The notes: generated by a model not told the origin, from the sequence alone. Positions 1-8,669 are shown, counted from the stretch's first letter. The stretch is 64,000 bases of DNA from JBBQXH01 sp963710975 (GCA_963710975.1 CAVQCG010000004.1:310001-374000), one strand, 5' to 3'. Made by a program: numbers and translations.

Positions 1-664
1 TCACCGGCGATCCGGCGGCCGGCTCGAGCCTCAACGGGAACCCGTAGAAGTCGAAGCGGCGGTTCACGACCTCCTTCAGGTTGTTGAGGTTCTCGTAGTG
101 CGTGATCCCACGCTCGGCGCACGCGCGGTGGTTTGGATACGCATCCGTCTCGTAGACGAGGTCCGGGCTGATCGACTCGACGCCGAAGATCTTCACGCCG
201 CGGTCTGCCATCCAGTGGACGCACTCCGCAGCGACACCCGAGAATCCGTTGAGGAACGCGGGTGTACCCGCGGTTCGGTTGTAGTGATCGGTGCAAAACA
301 GCAAGATGTCGCCGCTGCCCGCCTCGAGCCCGCCCGCCTCGAGCGCCTTCTCCAGTTCCTCGACGGTGACCTCGTGCCCTGCCGGATACTGTCGCACGTC
401 GACGCAGATCGCCTCGCCGCAGAATGTGTCGAGCGGCATCTCGGCGATCCTCGGGGCCCCGGGTGCGGGATCGAAGTGGGCGAGAGCATCGACGTGGGTG
501 GCGGCATGATTCGAGGTGACGATGATCTCGGCATCGAACGACTTCTTCCCGGGCGCGGCGTCTGCATGCACGATCTGCCGCAGGATCTGAACGGTCGGGA
601 AGAAGGGATGGAGCTGGGTCTGTCCGGAGAGTGGCTGGCTCAGATCGATCACACAGCGTGACAT
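1..664 (-). CDS. Cyclase family protein (kynurenine formamidase-like), 3' end cut by window
   Basis: Metal-dependent hydrolase/cyclase of the kynurenine formamidase-like family, which acts on amide or lactone substrates. About 221 codons are visible and the C-terminus lies outside the window. The family metal signature HxGTHxDxPxH appears as HAATHVDALAH, residues 53-63, with Ala replacing the usual Gly. The N-terminus reads MSRCVIDLSQPLSG, typical of the family. The ATG shares one base with the TGA of the upstream creatininase gene (TGATG), so the two are probably translationally coupled in one minus-strand operon with the cupin gene. The substrate cannot be told from sequence. Confidence 0.85.
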   Translation of the reverse strand, partial: MSRCVIDLSQPLSGQTQLHPFFPTVQILRQIVHADAAPGKKSFDAEIIVTSNHAATHVDALAHFDPAPGAPRIAEMPLDTFCGEAICVDVRQYPAGHEVTVEELEKALEAGGLEAGSGDILLFCTDHYNRTAGTPAFLNGFSGVAAECVHWMADRGVKIFGVESISPDLVYETDAYPNHRACAERGITHYENLNNLKEVVNRRFDFYGFPLRLEPAAGSPV

Positions 665-1443
665 CACGCCTCCTTTCCAGACATCTCGCGGGCCACCTGA
701 ACCATCCGGGGGACGAGCGCCTCGACGAGCCGCTCGCCCAGCTCGGTGCTCGCGCGGGTCGCGTCGCCCACGACGCCCGAGGCAGTGATGTCGCGGAGCA
801 TGTCCATCGGCACGACCACCTTCGGGCCGGCGTGGCGCATCCCGTACTGACCGAGCGACGTCCACGGCAGCCCGGCGTCCCTCACCGCCGCGCCCCGGTC
901 GTACGCGTCGCGCGTCGCTCGCTCCATGAGGACGCGCTGGCCGAGCGCGAGCGCGAGCGATGTCTCCGCTTCCTCTGCGTGGATCATCGGCCCCTCGACA
1001 GGCGCGAGGACGTCGGCCGCGAGATCCCACCACTGGACGAGGAAGACCCGACGCCCGGTGGTCTCGAAGTAGTGGTTCACCGCGACCGTGAGCGCGGCGA
1101 TGTTCCCACCGTGGCCGTTCACCGCGATGAGGTTCCGGAAGCCGTGCTGGACGAGCGAATCACATATCTCGCGGAACACCTGTAGAAACGTCGTCGTCGA
1201 GAGACGCATGCTCCCCGGGAACTGCATGTGGTACCAGGAGAGCGTCACGTTCAGCGTCGGCGCCACGAGGATGGTGACACCCTCCTCGTGTCCGAGCGTC
1301 GCCGCCCGGGCGCACAGCGAGCGGGCGATGAGGCAGTCGGTGTCGAGCGGCATGTGGGGGCCATGCTGCTCGGTCGTCCCGATGGGAATCAGGACGGCGT
1401 CGACGCCTGCAGCGATGTGGGTTTCGACCTCCTCCCAGGTCAT
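664..1443 (-). CDS. Creatininase family amidohydrolase
   Basis: Creatininase/MftE/ArfB superfamily metal-dependent amidohydrolase, about 259 aa, cytoplasmic. Visible motifs: GTTEQHG (residues 22-28) followed by a conserved Asp (LDTD), a VNGHGGN block mid-protein and HAEEAETS further on. These are the metal ligands of the family. The frame stays open upstream into the cupin gene, but homology begins at MTWEEVE, so I chose the ATG at 1443, 31 bases after the cupin stop. The gene lies between cupin and cyclase genes in one minus-strand operon. Members hydrolyse creatinine, formamides or peptide amides; which applies here is unknown. Confidence 0.85.
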   Translation of the reverse strand: MTWEEVETHIAAGVDAVLIPIGTTEQHGPHMPLDTDCLIARSLCARAATLGHEEGVTILVAPTLNVTLSWYHMQFPGSMRLSTTTFLQVFREICDSLVQHGFRNLIAVNGHGGNIAALTVAVNHYFETTGRRVFLVQWWDLAADVLAPVEGPMIHAEEAETSLALALGQRVLMERATRDAYDRGAAVRDAGLPWTSLGQYGMRHAGPKVVVPMDMLRDITASGVVGDATRASTELGERLVEALVPRMVQVAREMSGKEA

Positions 1444-1474
1444 CCGCTCGATGAAACGCTCGGTGGAAATGCCG

Positions 1475-2071
1475 CTACTCCTCGGGGCAGGGAGCGTTGA
1501 CGTAGCCCGAGCGGAAGGGCCTGGCTTCGCCGGTGTCGGGCTCGTACGCATGGCGCCAGACGCACCCCGTGTCGTTCGTCAGCAGGTGAATCGAGACGGA
1601 AGCCTCCGCGGAGGTCGTCGTGACACGGTGGATGTCGTCGCGGGGAGGGATCAGCGCGTAGAAGTCTCCAGGTTCGAGCGAGCGCCGCTCCAGAACCTCG
1701 AGGGCGCCCCGCCCGGTGCCGAACACCTCTTCGTCCTGCGTCCCCTGGTAGAGACCGACGAGACCCCACGCGAGATGGTCGTGAACCGGCGTCCGGGCCT
1801 CGGGCGGAACGACGAGGGAGAAGAGCGAGAGCGATCCGTCGCCGGCTCGGAACAGGGCCCACTGCCCGATCCCGCCGCCCATCCCGCTTTCCGGCGCGGG
1901 CTGCCGGAATTCGTCGGGAAGCCAGTCTCGGTCTGCGAGGAGCTCGGCAAACCGGGGCCGGATCGCATCGCACGCTGACTGGGGAGTAGGCGACGACGCA
2001 ATCGCGGCGCGAACCGTGGTGACGAAGTCGCGCACCTCCGCCGAATCGAGCGCGTACTGGTCAGCAGGCAT
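1475..2071 (-). CDS. Cysteine-dioxygenase-type cupin, predicted metal-dependent enzyme
   Basis: 198 aa double-stranded beta-helix (cupin) protein of the COG5553/cysteine dioxygenase-like type. The metal-binding pattern PVHDH (His97, His99) is followed by DIHRV with His148, as expected for a 3-His mononuclear iron site. The first ATG (2071) is used; longer readings of this frame run into the divergent dedA gene and are non-coding. It is the first gene of the minus-strand cupin-creatininase-cyclase operon and diverges from dedA with about 80 bases between the starts. Thiol dioxygenase activity is possible but not demonstrated by sequence. Confidence 0.75.
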   Translation of the reverse strand: MPADQYALDSAEVRDFVTTVRAAIASSPTPQSACDAIRPRFAELLADRDWLPDEFRQPAPESGMGGGIGQWALFRAGDGSLSLFSLVVPPEARTPVHDHLAWGLVGLYQGTQDEEVFGTGRGALEVLERRSLEPGDFYALIPPRDDIHRVTTTSAEASVSIHLLTNDTGCVWRHAYEPDTGEARPFRSGYVNAPCPEE

Positions 2072-2152
2072 CTGGTGCGTAGTCTGACCGCTTCCCCCGA
2101 TCCGTGCTCGGAGGGTCGTACAAGCTGATTTCCGGTTCAATGAGCGGTCGAC

Positions 2153-2785
2153 GTGCTGAACTCTCTCCTCGACCTGATCTCGGAGTCGAACTGGACCTAT
2201 GGCATCCTGTTTCTCTTCGCCGCGCTCGACGCGGTGATCCCGATCGTTCCGAGCGAGACCGCCGTGGTGGCAGCCGGCGTGCTCGCGGCGAACGGGCACC
2301 TGCGCCTCGAGTTGATCATCGTCTCTGCCGCCGCCGGGGCTATCGTGGGCGACAACATCGGCTACCTCCTGGGGCGTACCCTCGAGCCGTTCGTGAAGCG
2401 GAAGCTGTTCGCCGGCGATCGCCGCAGTCGGCTCGACTGGGCGGAGCGTGCGCTCCGCGAACGCGGGGGCTACCTGATCATCATCGCTCGCTTCATCCCC
2501 GGAGGACGGACTGCGACCACCGTCGGCGCGGGTGTCCTGCGCTACCCGTGGCCCAGGTTCTTCGCCTTCGACTTCATCGCCGGCATCCTCTGGGGGACCT
2601 ACGCGGCCCTCATCGGCTACTTCGGCGGCAAGGCGTTCGAGGACAGTCCCATCAAGGGCATCCTCCTCGCACTGGCGATCGCATTCGGCATCGCCGCCGC
2701 GGTCGAGGGGTTCCGGTACGTCAAGCGACGGCGGCTTGCTGCGCGAACGGCGCCGAGGCCGGAGAAGCATGCGGATCACGGCTGA
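2153..2785 (+). CDS. DedA family membrane protein
   Basis: 210 aa integral membrane protein of the DedA/VTT (SNARE-associated) family. Members include lipid scramblases/flippases such as UptA and YngC-like proteins acting on undecaprenyl phosphate or phospholipids. The family core is visible: E-T-A in the first reentrant segment (IVPSETAVVAAG), GDNIGYLLGR, and the F-I-P-G-G-R-T motif (RFIPGGRT) near residue 120. About 4-5 hydrophobic segments. GTG start. The stop lies 17 bases inside the next gene, so the two are probably cotranscribed. Confidence 0.88.
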   Translation: MLNSLLDLISESNWTYGILFLFAALDAVIPIVPSETAVVAAGVLAANGHLRLELIIVSAAAGAIVGDNIGYLLGRTLEPFVKRKLFAGDRRSRLDWAERALRERGGYLIIIARFIPGGRTATTVGAGVLRYPWPRFFAFDFIAGILWGTYAALIGYFGGKAFEDSPIKGILLALAIAFGIAAAVEGFRYVKRRRLAARTAPRPEKHADHG

Positions 2786-3974
2786 TCTCGAGGCGGCTGC
2801 CCGCTTCGGCGGGGTCGGGACGGGCGTCACCCGTTACGCGTGGTCGCGCGAGCTGGCCGACGTGAGTGACTGGCTCTGCGACGAGCTCGAGTCGCTCGGA
2901 CTCGGGGCGGAAATCGACGCTGCAGGCAACGTGCTCGGGAAGTGGGAGGCCGGGGCAGGTTCGGCAGTCCTCGTCGGCTCCCACCTCGACACGGTTCCCT
3001 CGGGCGGCCGGTTCGACGGCGCGCTCGGTGTTCTCGCGGCGCTCGATGCGATCAGGCTTCTGAAGGAGGAAGGGGTGGAGCCGGCACGGCCCATCTGGCT
3101 CGTCTCCTTCATGGACGAGGAGGGCAGCAGGTTTCGCACCGGCATGCTCGGAAGCCGTGCGTTCGTCGGCGACGATCTGAGCGATCTCGGCGATCGGATC
3201 GATGCAGACGGCATCACCCTGCGCGAGGCGATGGCCGCCCTCGGCTACGACTTCGGACACATCGACGACGCCCGCGCCGTCGATCGCGTCGCTGCGTACC
3301 TCGAGCTGCACATCGAGCAGGGCCCGCGTCTCGAGGCGGCGGGGATCGACGTGGGCATCGTGACCGCCGTCGTGGGAATCCTCAGCTTCAGGGTGCGCTT
3401 CACGGGTGAGGCCAACCACGCCGGCACGACCCCGATGGCGACGCGGAGGGACGCTCTCGTCGGCGCAAGCCGCGCAGTTCTGGCGCTCAGGGACGAGGCG
3501 CGCTCTCGGGAGGACATGACCGCGAACGTCGGGATCATCTCGGTCGAGCCGGGTGGCTTCAACGTCATCCCGGGAGCCTGTGAGTTCACGATCGACGTTC
3601 GCTCTTCGACGGACGAGGGGTTCTCCGGCGTCGAGCGGTTCGTTCGCGAGACGCTCGAGGCGCTCGCGAAGGAGGAGGGCCTCGGCCTCGATCTCGTCGA
3701 GACCCATCGGCTCGACCCGTGTCCGATGGACGCCGGACTCATGGAGACGCTCGAGCACGCCGCAGAACGCGAGGGCGCGACGTCGATGCGGCTTGCAAGC
3801 GGCGCCGGGCACGACGCGATGATCCTCGGCCGTTATGTCCCTGCGGCGATGCTCTTCGTCCCGAGCCGCGGCGGGATCAGTCACTCGCCGGCCGAGTTGA
3901 CGGACCCGAAGTTCTGCGAGTTGGGCACCCGCGTCCTTGCGCGCGGCCTCGAGCTGCTCGTCGCTCCTCCCTGA
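2769..3974 (+). CDS. M20-family Zn-dependent amidase (allantoate amidohydrolase / N-carbamoyl-L-amino acid hydrolase type)
   Basis: 401 aa dizinc amidohydrolase of the HyuC/AllC/UraA group, which removes carbamoyl groups from ureido acids in hydantoin, allantoin or pyrimidine catabolism. Metal ligands are visible: GSHLDTVPSGG (His72), RFDG (Asp83), DEEGSRF (Glu117/118), LHIEQGP and a C-terminal GAGHDAM. The lid/dimerisation motif NHAGTTPM is present in the middle. ATG 2769 is chosen because homology begins at once; it overlaps dedA by 17 bases. The neighbours (aminotransferase, creatininase, cyclase) fit a nitrogen-salvage role, which is an inference. Confidence 0.88.
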   Translation: MRITADLEAAARFGGVGTGVTRYAWSRELADVSDWLCDELESLGLGAEIDAAGNVLGKWEAGAGSAVLVGSHLDTVPSGGRFDGALGVLAALDAIRLLKEEGVEPARPIWLVSFMDEEGSRFRTGMLGSRAFVGDDLSDLGDRIDADGITLREAMAALGYDFGHIDDARAVDRVAAYLELHIEQGPRLEAAGIDVGIVTAVVGILSFRVRFTGEANHAGTTPMATRRDALVGASRAVLALRDEARSREDMTANVGIISVEPGGFNVIPGACEFTIDVRSSTDEGFSGVERFVRETLEALAKEEGLGLDLVETHRLDPCPMDAGLMETLEHAAEREGATSMRLASGAGHDAMILGRYVPAAMLFVPSRGGISHSPAELTDPKFCELGTRVLARGLELLVAPP

Positions 3975-4074
3975 GCTTCATAGCCCGATCGATCGATCTC
4001 CTCCGATCCGAGCGCCACGGCGCCAGCGAGAGGAGCGCGATTCAGCGCGCCCGTGGCGGGTGTGAGGGCGCCTG

Positions 4075-4080
4075 TATGCT
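4075..4080 (+). promoter_or_regulatory. -10-like hexamer TATGCT of a probable leaderless promoter
   Basis: TATGCT ends 8 bases before the ATG of the aminotransferase, leaving no room for a leader with a Shine-Dalgarno site. It is one of a recurring set in this window. Confidence 0.45.
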
Positions 4081-4088
4081 CGCGTGCG

Positions 4089-5267
4089 ATGAGCCCGACC
4101 GCCCCCGGCCTCGCGGAGAGCCTCGATCGCCTCGGTACGGAAACGGCGTTCTCCGTGCTCGCCCGCGCCCGGGAGCTCGAGCGTCAGGGCCGGGACGTCA
4201 TCCATCTCGAGATCGGCGAGCCCGATTTCGATACGCCCGCCCACATCTGTGAAGCGGCATACGCGTCGATGCTGGCCGGCGGGACGCACTACTGTCCGAG
4301 TGCGGGCGTCGCAGAGTTCCGCGAAGTCATCGCGGACGAGCTCTCGAGGACGCGGAGCGTGCCCGTCCAGGCGGACAACGTCCTCGTCGCAAACGGTGCG
4401 AAGCCGTTTCTCTTCTTCACGATCCTGGCGGTCTGCAATCCCGGCGACGAGGTCGTCTATCCGGACCCCGGCTTTCCGATCTACGAGTCGGCGATTCGCT
4501 GGATCGGGGCGACCCCTGTCCCGCTTCCGCTCGTCGAGGAGCGGGACTTCACGTTCGATCCCGCCGACCTTGCAGCGCGAATCGGGCCACGGACGAAGCT
4601 CGTCATCCTGAACTCGCCGCAGAATCCAACCGGCGGGGTGGTTCCGCTGGAGGACCTGGTGGAGACGGCGCGGCTGATCGAGGCGAGCGACGCCTGGGTC
4701 CTCTCGGACGAGGTCTACTCGAGGATGCTCTACGAGGGCGCCTTCGCGAGCATCGCAAGCCTTCCGGGGATGCTCGAGCGGACGATCCTCCTCGATGGCC
4801 TGTCGAAGACGTATGCGATGACCGGGTGGCGATGCGGGTTCGCGGCGGTACCGCCGGCGCTCGTCGACCCGCTGGTGCGGTTCTTCGTCAACTCGACCTC
4901 GTGCGTGCCGCCGTTCGTCCAGCACGCAGGGATCGCGGCGTTGACAGGCCCCCAGGACGAGCCGGACAGCATGATCAGGGAGTTCAAGCGCAGGCGGGAC
5001 GTGGTGGTGGCGGGCCTCAACGATCTTCCGGGAGTCTCATGCCGCCTGCCCCTCGGGGCGTTCTACGTGTTCCCCAACGTCGCGGATGTCCCGATCCCGG
5101 CCGAGGAGCTCGCGAGCCGGTTGCTGGAGGAAGCCGGCGTTGCCGTGCTTGCGGGCACGGCGTTCGGGCGGGTGGGGGAGCCGAACCTCAGACTCTCCTA
5201 CGCCAACTCGGTCGAGAACCTGAACCTGGCGCTCGACCGCATGCGCGAGTTCATCGTCTCGCTCTAG
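4089..5267 (+). CDS. Class I/II pyridoxal-phosphate aminotransferase
   Basis: 392 aa fold-type I aminotransferase (AspC/AlaT-like). PLP-binding Lys240 sits in LSKTYAMTGWR. NSPQNPTGG and the following SDEVYSRMLY provide the conserved Asn, Asp and Tyr, and a terminal Arg lies in NLRLSYA. Residues 1-30 carry the usual N-terminal arm. The ATG at 4089 is supported by a TATGCT -10-like box 8 bases upstream; in-frame codons further upstream are not conserved. The last 17 bases overlap antiparallel with the membrane glycosyltransferase gene. Amino donor specificity cannot be assigned. Confidence 0.9.
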   Translation: MSPTAPGLAESLDRLGTETAFSVLARARELERQGRDVIHLEIGEPDFDTPAHICEAAYASMLAGGTHYCPSAGVAEFREVIADELSRTRSVPVQADNVLVANGAKPFLFFTILAVCNPGDEVVYPDPGFPIYESAIRWIGATPVPLPLVEERDFTFDPADLAARIGPRTKLVILNSPQNPTGGVVPLEDLVETARLIEASDAWVLSDEVYSRMLYEGAFASIASLPGMLERTILLDGLSKTYAMTGWRCGFAAVPPALVDPLVRFFVNSTSCVPPFVQHAGIAALTGPQDEPDSMIREFKRRRDVVVAGLNDLPGVSCRLPLGAFYVFPNVADVPIPAEELASRLLEEAGVAVLAGTAFGRVGEPNLRLSYANSVENLNLALDRMREFIVSL

Positions 5268-6903
5268 TCACCCCGAGTGCGGTTCCCGCCTGCTCGGCCT
5301 GGAGCTCGTGGAGCGCCACCTGGGCTGTGTGCTCGTTGATCTCCGCCGTCGCGATCCGCAGGTCCCAGACGCCCATGCGCTGCACGGCGACGGTATCCCA
5401 GAGGAAGTCATACGGGGTGACCGTCGGCTCGATCGTGCGCACGATCAGGAACGGCCCGAACGTGCGGGTCTCGAACGCGGCCCCGGGGGAGCGATCCGAG
5501 ATCTCGAGGCGCTGTGACGTGTTCGAGACGATGCGGCTGCCGTCACTGGCGTCGAGCACCCAGACGCCGCGACCGAGCGGGTCGGCCTGAGAGGTCAGCG
5601 CCTTCAGGGCGAGCTTCGGGTCAGCCCGAGGGACGACGATGGCGCCGACGTCGGCGCCGCGCTCCCGCGCGCCGAGGTAGAGCGGGTCGTAGCCGAAGAA
5701 CACATCGTCGGGGCGACTCGTCTCTGCGAGCCAGGCCTCTGCCTCCTCACGTGCCTGCTTGCGCTTGATGGGCTCGCCCGCATACAGCGTCGGCGTCGAC
5801 GCCCAGCCCCACGCGAGCTCGGCTGCGATCAAACCCGCCACCGAAAGCGCGAGCACGGCCGGTGCGCGCTCGCCGGCCCGGCCGACCGCGCTCACCAGGC
5901 CGGCGGCGATCATGAGGGCGAAGAACGGGAGGGCGAAGATGAGATGACGGGTTTCGGGAGCGTTCACGCTCCCGCCGACACGCGCCAGGGTCAGGCCGGC
6001 GACCGGCACGGCAAACGTGAGCAGGCAGAGAACGAAGGTGGGCAGTCGCCGGCGAAACAGGACGACGAGCCCGTAGACGGCTACTGCCGCGACCACGACG
6101 AACAGCTCGGTCCACCCGGCCACGAAGTCACCCAGCGCGGCACGGAGATACTCGAGAACCGGCAGGGGACCGCCGAGCTGTGACCCTCCTCCCCCGACTC
6201 CGACATCGAACCGTGAGGCGAGCACGAGGTTCGATCGCCAGAGCGGGAGGGCCGCGACGACGACGACGACGAGCACCCACACGGCTGGGCGAAGGGAGGC
6301 CTCTCGCCTGAGACGTGCGAAGACGAGGTAGCCGACCTGGATCGCTAGCACGAAGGCCCCGTACTGATGGGAGGCGAGCGTGGCGAGGATCGACAGTCCC
6401 CAGAGACTCCACCAGAGCCAGCCGTTGTCGCGCATTGCGCGCAGAAGCGCGAGAAACGAGAGGATGCTGGTGAAGAGGAACAGGCTGTACATCCGCCCGT
6501 AGATTCCGTGGAAGAGCGTGACCCAGCTCGCTGCCACGAGGGCCGTGGCGACCAGGGCCGTTCGCCTGTCGGCCAGGCGGGCGAGAACCATCCCCACGAT
6601 CGGGATGCTCGCAACCGCGAAGACGACCGAGATCAGCCGCAACGCGGTCAACGTGGGAGAGACAGCGGTAACGAGGTGGGTGAGGAGAAAATGGAGGGGC
6701 GCGCCACCGCGCTGGTCGAGAACGGTATGAACAAGCCGCCCGATCGGCTCGTGCCCGACGAAGAGAGCGAGCGTTTCGTCTTCGTGTGGCGGCCACGCGT
6801 GGAGCTGAGCGAGGAGAAACGCGGCAACGCCCGCCGTCGTCAGACCGATACCGAGTCGGAAGGAGCGGAGCGAAGTGTCGCCTGGACTGCCGACGGGTGG
6901 CAC
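5251..6903 (-). CDS. Polytopic membrane protein, GT39/ArnT-like glycosyltransferase
   Basis: 550 aa protein with about ten hydrophobic helices in the first 400 residues and a soluble C-terminal domain of about 150 residues, the architecture of polyprenyl-phosphate-dependent mannosyl/arabinosyl transferases (PMT_2/GT39-like). An acidic pair in the first loop (HEDETLALF, residues ~42-50) matches the catalytic Asp/Glu position of this superfamily. GTG start at 6903, with a TACTCT -10-like box 6 bases upstream. Convergent with the aminotransferase (17 base overlap) and divergent from the FmdB gene across a CIRCE-like repeat. Acceptor unknown. Confidence 0.75.
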   Translation of the reverse strand: MPPVGSPGDTSLRSFRLGIGLTTAGVAAFLLAQLHAWPPHEDETLALFVGHEPIGRLVHTVLDQRGGAPLHFLLTHLVTAVSPTLTALRLISVVFAVASIPIVGMVLARLADRRTALVATALVAASWVTLFHGIYGRMYSLFLFTSILSFLALLRAMRDNGWLWWSLWGLSILATLASHQYGAFVLAIQVGYLVFARLRREASLRPAVWVLVVVVVAALPLWRSNLVLASRFDVGVGGGGSQLGGPLPVLEYLRAALGDFVAGWTELFVVVAAVAVYGLVVLFRRRLPTFVLCLLTFAVPVAGLTLARVGGSVNAPETRHLIFALPFFALMIAAGLVSAVGRAGERAPAVLALSVAGLIAAELAWGWASTPTLYAGEPIKRKQAREEAEAWLAETSRPDDVFFGYDPLYLGARERGADVGAIVVPRADPKLALKALTSQADPLGRGVWVLDASDGSRIVSNTSQRLEISDRSPGAAFETRTFGPFLIVRTIEPTVTPYDFLWDTVAVQRMGVWDLRIATAEINEHTAQVALHELQAEQAGTALGVTRARR

Positions 6904-6909
6904 CGAATG

Positions 6910-6915
6910 AGAGTA
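6910..6915 (-). promoter_or_regulatory. -10-like TACTCT of the glycosyltransferase promoter
   Basis: Minus-strand TACTCT (6915 to 6910) ends 6 bases before the GTG start at 6903, as expected of a leaderless transcript. The inverted repeat at 6939-6965 lies just upstream of where its -35 region should be. Confidence 0.4.
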
Positions 6916-6938
6916 TCAGCGTGCCTGCCACGCGAGAG

Positions 6939-6965
6939 TTGGCACTTTGGAGTCGAGAGTGCCAA
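6939..6965. promoter_or_regulatory. CIRCE-like inverted repeat (putative HrcA operator)
   Basis: TTGGCACTT, 9-base spacer, GAGTGCCAA: a 27-base element whose arms match in 8 of 9 positions. Arm length, spacing and core agree with the CIRCE consensus TTAGCACTC-N9-GAGTGCTAA (7 of 9 left, 8 of 9 right). It sits between two divergent genes, and its right arm covers the -35 position expected for the FmdB-gene promoter (-10 TACGAT, 6983-6988). HrcA binding is an inference. Confidence 0.6.
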
Positions 6966-6999
6966 TCATGTGAGGTCTGCTGATACGATCAGACGGGTA

Positions 7000-7329
7000 A
7001 TGCCGGCGTACGACTATCGCTGCCAGAACGGCCACACGTTCGAGCTCTTCCAGCGGATGAGCGATCCGCCGCCGAGCGCGTGCGAGGTGTGTGGAGCGAG
7101 TCCCGTCGAACGTGTCCTGTACGCGCCCGCCGTGCACTTCAAGGGGTCGGGCTTCTACTCGACCGACTACGGATCGGGCAAGAAGCGTGAGAACGGTGAC
7201 GGCGACGGGGGCGCGAAGACCGAGCCGAAGAAGAAGGAAGAGAAGACATCGTCCCCGGCGAGTACGGCATCGTCTGACAGCTCGACGTCGTCATCGGACG
7301 GCTCGAAGAGCTCCTCCTCTGACACCTAG
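7000..7329 (+). CDS. FmdB-family zinc ribbon protein
   Basis: 109 aa. Residues 1-45 form the FmdB/CxxC_CxxC_SSSS zinc ribbon: MPAYDYRC with Cys8, His12, then Cys28-x2-Cys31, and ERVLYAPAVHFKGSGFY after it. Residues ~60-109 are a low-complexity Lys/Glu then Ser/Thr/Asp tail, common in this family. The function is not established; it is annotated as regulatory in the formamidase operon of Methylophilus. The start lies 35 bases after a CIRCE-like operator, which suggests heat or protein-stress control. Confidence 0.85.
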   Translation: MPAYDYRCQNGHTFELFQRMSDPPPSACEVCGASPVERVLYAPAVHFKGSGFYSTDYGSGKKRENGDGDGGAKTEPKKKEEKTSSPASTASSDSSTSSSDGSKSSSSDT

Positions 7330-7343
7330 CCTCTAGCTCGGGC

Positions 7344-8597
7344 TCAGGTCTTCACCTCGCAGCCGGCGGCGAACGGGCTTCCCGGACGTGGGGGTTGTGG
7401 CGCCGTCTTACCCGTCGTCATGCCGATCACGGAGACGTTCTCCTCGCTCCCGACGAGGTAGAAGACCCCGTCGATCTCCTCCGGGTCGCCGCCGAGGTGG
7501 CAGCGAAGGGTCGTCGATGCTCGGAACTTGACCCAGCCAAGGCGCATCAGCTCCCCGGTCGTCAGATCGGTGGCAAGCGGCTTTGCGACGTCCGCGCCGA
7601 TGAGCGGCAGGCGCAGATACCCGTTGAAGCCGACGAGCTTGCCAGTCATCGCCGAGACGACCTGCTGCTGACGCGTGCCTCTCGTCACGTCTGTTTCATT
7701 CGCATCCAGCGTGTTCTCGCGGATACGCGAGTAGACGAGGGCGCGCCGCCCGTCAAGGGTCTGCGTGCCTTTCCGGAATTGCCATCCGGGCCAGCGGTCG
7801 CATTGAGCCTCCGTCTTGTAGGGGCAATCGAAGTGATTCGACACGATTCTCCTCGGAATGTCGATCGTGACGCCGCCGAGGGCGTCGATCAACTCCGCGA
7901 ACGCCGAGAAGTCGACGATCACGACGTGGTTCACGGGAAGCCCGGTGAGGCTCTCGACGGTGCGGATCGCGAGCGCCGCGCCACCGTACGCGTACGCCGC
8001 ATTGATCTTGTCGAGCCCCTGGCCTGGGATGTCGACTCTGAGGTCACGTGGAATCGAGAGCATCGAGATGGTGTGCTTGTCCGGATCGGTGTGCACGAGC
8101 ACCATCGAGTCGGACCGGCCTGGTCCGTCGCGGCCCGGCCCGTTGTCCGTGCCGAGAAGCAGGATGTTCGTCGGGTTCGAGAGAAGCGAGCCGTCCTGTG
8201 GCGACAAGGCTGCCGCAGCGCTCTTCGGGAGCCGGTCGTTTGCCTGCGCGACACCGTGTCGCAGCGAGAAGTACCCGGCAGCTCCCCAGGCGACGGCCAG
8301 GAGTATGAGCCCGAGCACGATGCCGAGCGTCCACTTGACGGCGCGACGGCGCGTGCGGGGAGGTCGCGGCGGCCGCTCTCTTCTGCGTCCCGGCTCGACC
8401 TGCGGCTCGGCGCTGGGCGGTGCGTACGCCGGTGCTTGGCCATTTCCGACGGCCTGCGGATCGGCGACTCCCGGCGACGCTCCTCGAGAGGGTCGCGACT
8501 CCCGCTCCGGCCCGCTCGGCGGCGGGTCGAGCGGCTTGATCGGGCCCCTGGACCGGCCGCCTCGGTAGACGCGATAGGGCTTGTCGTTGCTCGGCAC
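7344..8597 (-). CDS. LytR-CpsA-Psr (LCP) family cell-wall glycopolymer ligase
   Basis: 417 aa. A ~85 residue Pro/Arg-rich cytoplasmic tail is followed by one transmembrane helix (about 88-110) and an extracellular LCP domain. LCP hallmarks are visible: NILLLGTDN, RSDSMVLVHTD, SIPRDLRVDIPG, KINAAYAYGG and RALVYSRIR (arginines that bind the lipid pyrophosphate). LCP enzymes transfer glycopolymers from undecaprenyl pyrophosphate to peptidoglycan or arabinogalactan. GTG start at 8597. Divergent from rsmI with 72 bases between the starts. Confidence 0.9.
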   Translation of the reverse strand: MPSNDKPYRVYRGGRSRGPIKPLDPPPSGPERESRPSRGASPGVADPQAVGNGQAPAYAPPSAEPQVEPGRRRERPPRPPRTRRRAVKWTLGIVLGLILLAVAWGAAGYFSLRHGVAQANDRLPKSAAAALSPQDGSLLSNPTNILLLGTDNGPGRDGPGRSDSMVLVHTDPDKHTISMLSIPRDLRVDIPGQGLDKINAAYAYGGAALAIRTVESLTGLPVNHVVIVDFSAFAELIDALGGVTIDIPRRIVSNHFDCPYKTEAQCDRWPGWQFRKGTQTLDGRRALVYSRIRENTLDANETDVTRGTRQQQVVSAMTGKLVGFNGYLRLPLIGADVAKPLATDLTTGELMRLGWVKFRASTTLRCHLGGDPEEIDGVFYLVGSEENVSVIGMTTGKTAPQPPRPGSPFAAGCEVKT

Positions 8598-8669
8598 TGC
8601 GAAGGGTTATGGTAGCCGGAGCCCGTGGCAGCACCCGTCGATACCTGGCTCTGGTAGCGCCTTCGCGCG

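Noticed and set aside
1475..2830. 451 aa minus-strand frame extending the cupin gene upstream
   Set aside because: The added 253 residues are Arg/Glu-rich antisense of dedA and the amidase gene; cupin homology begins at ATG 2071.
2721..3884. 387 aa minus-strand frame
   Set aside because: Complete antisense of the M20 amidase, with no motif and an Arg/Ala-rich composition typical of shadow frames in GC-rich DNA.
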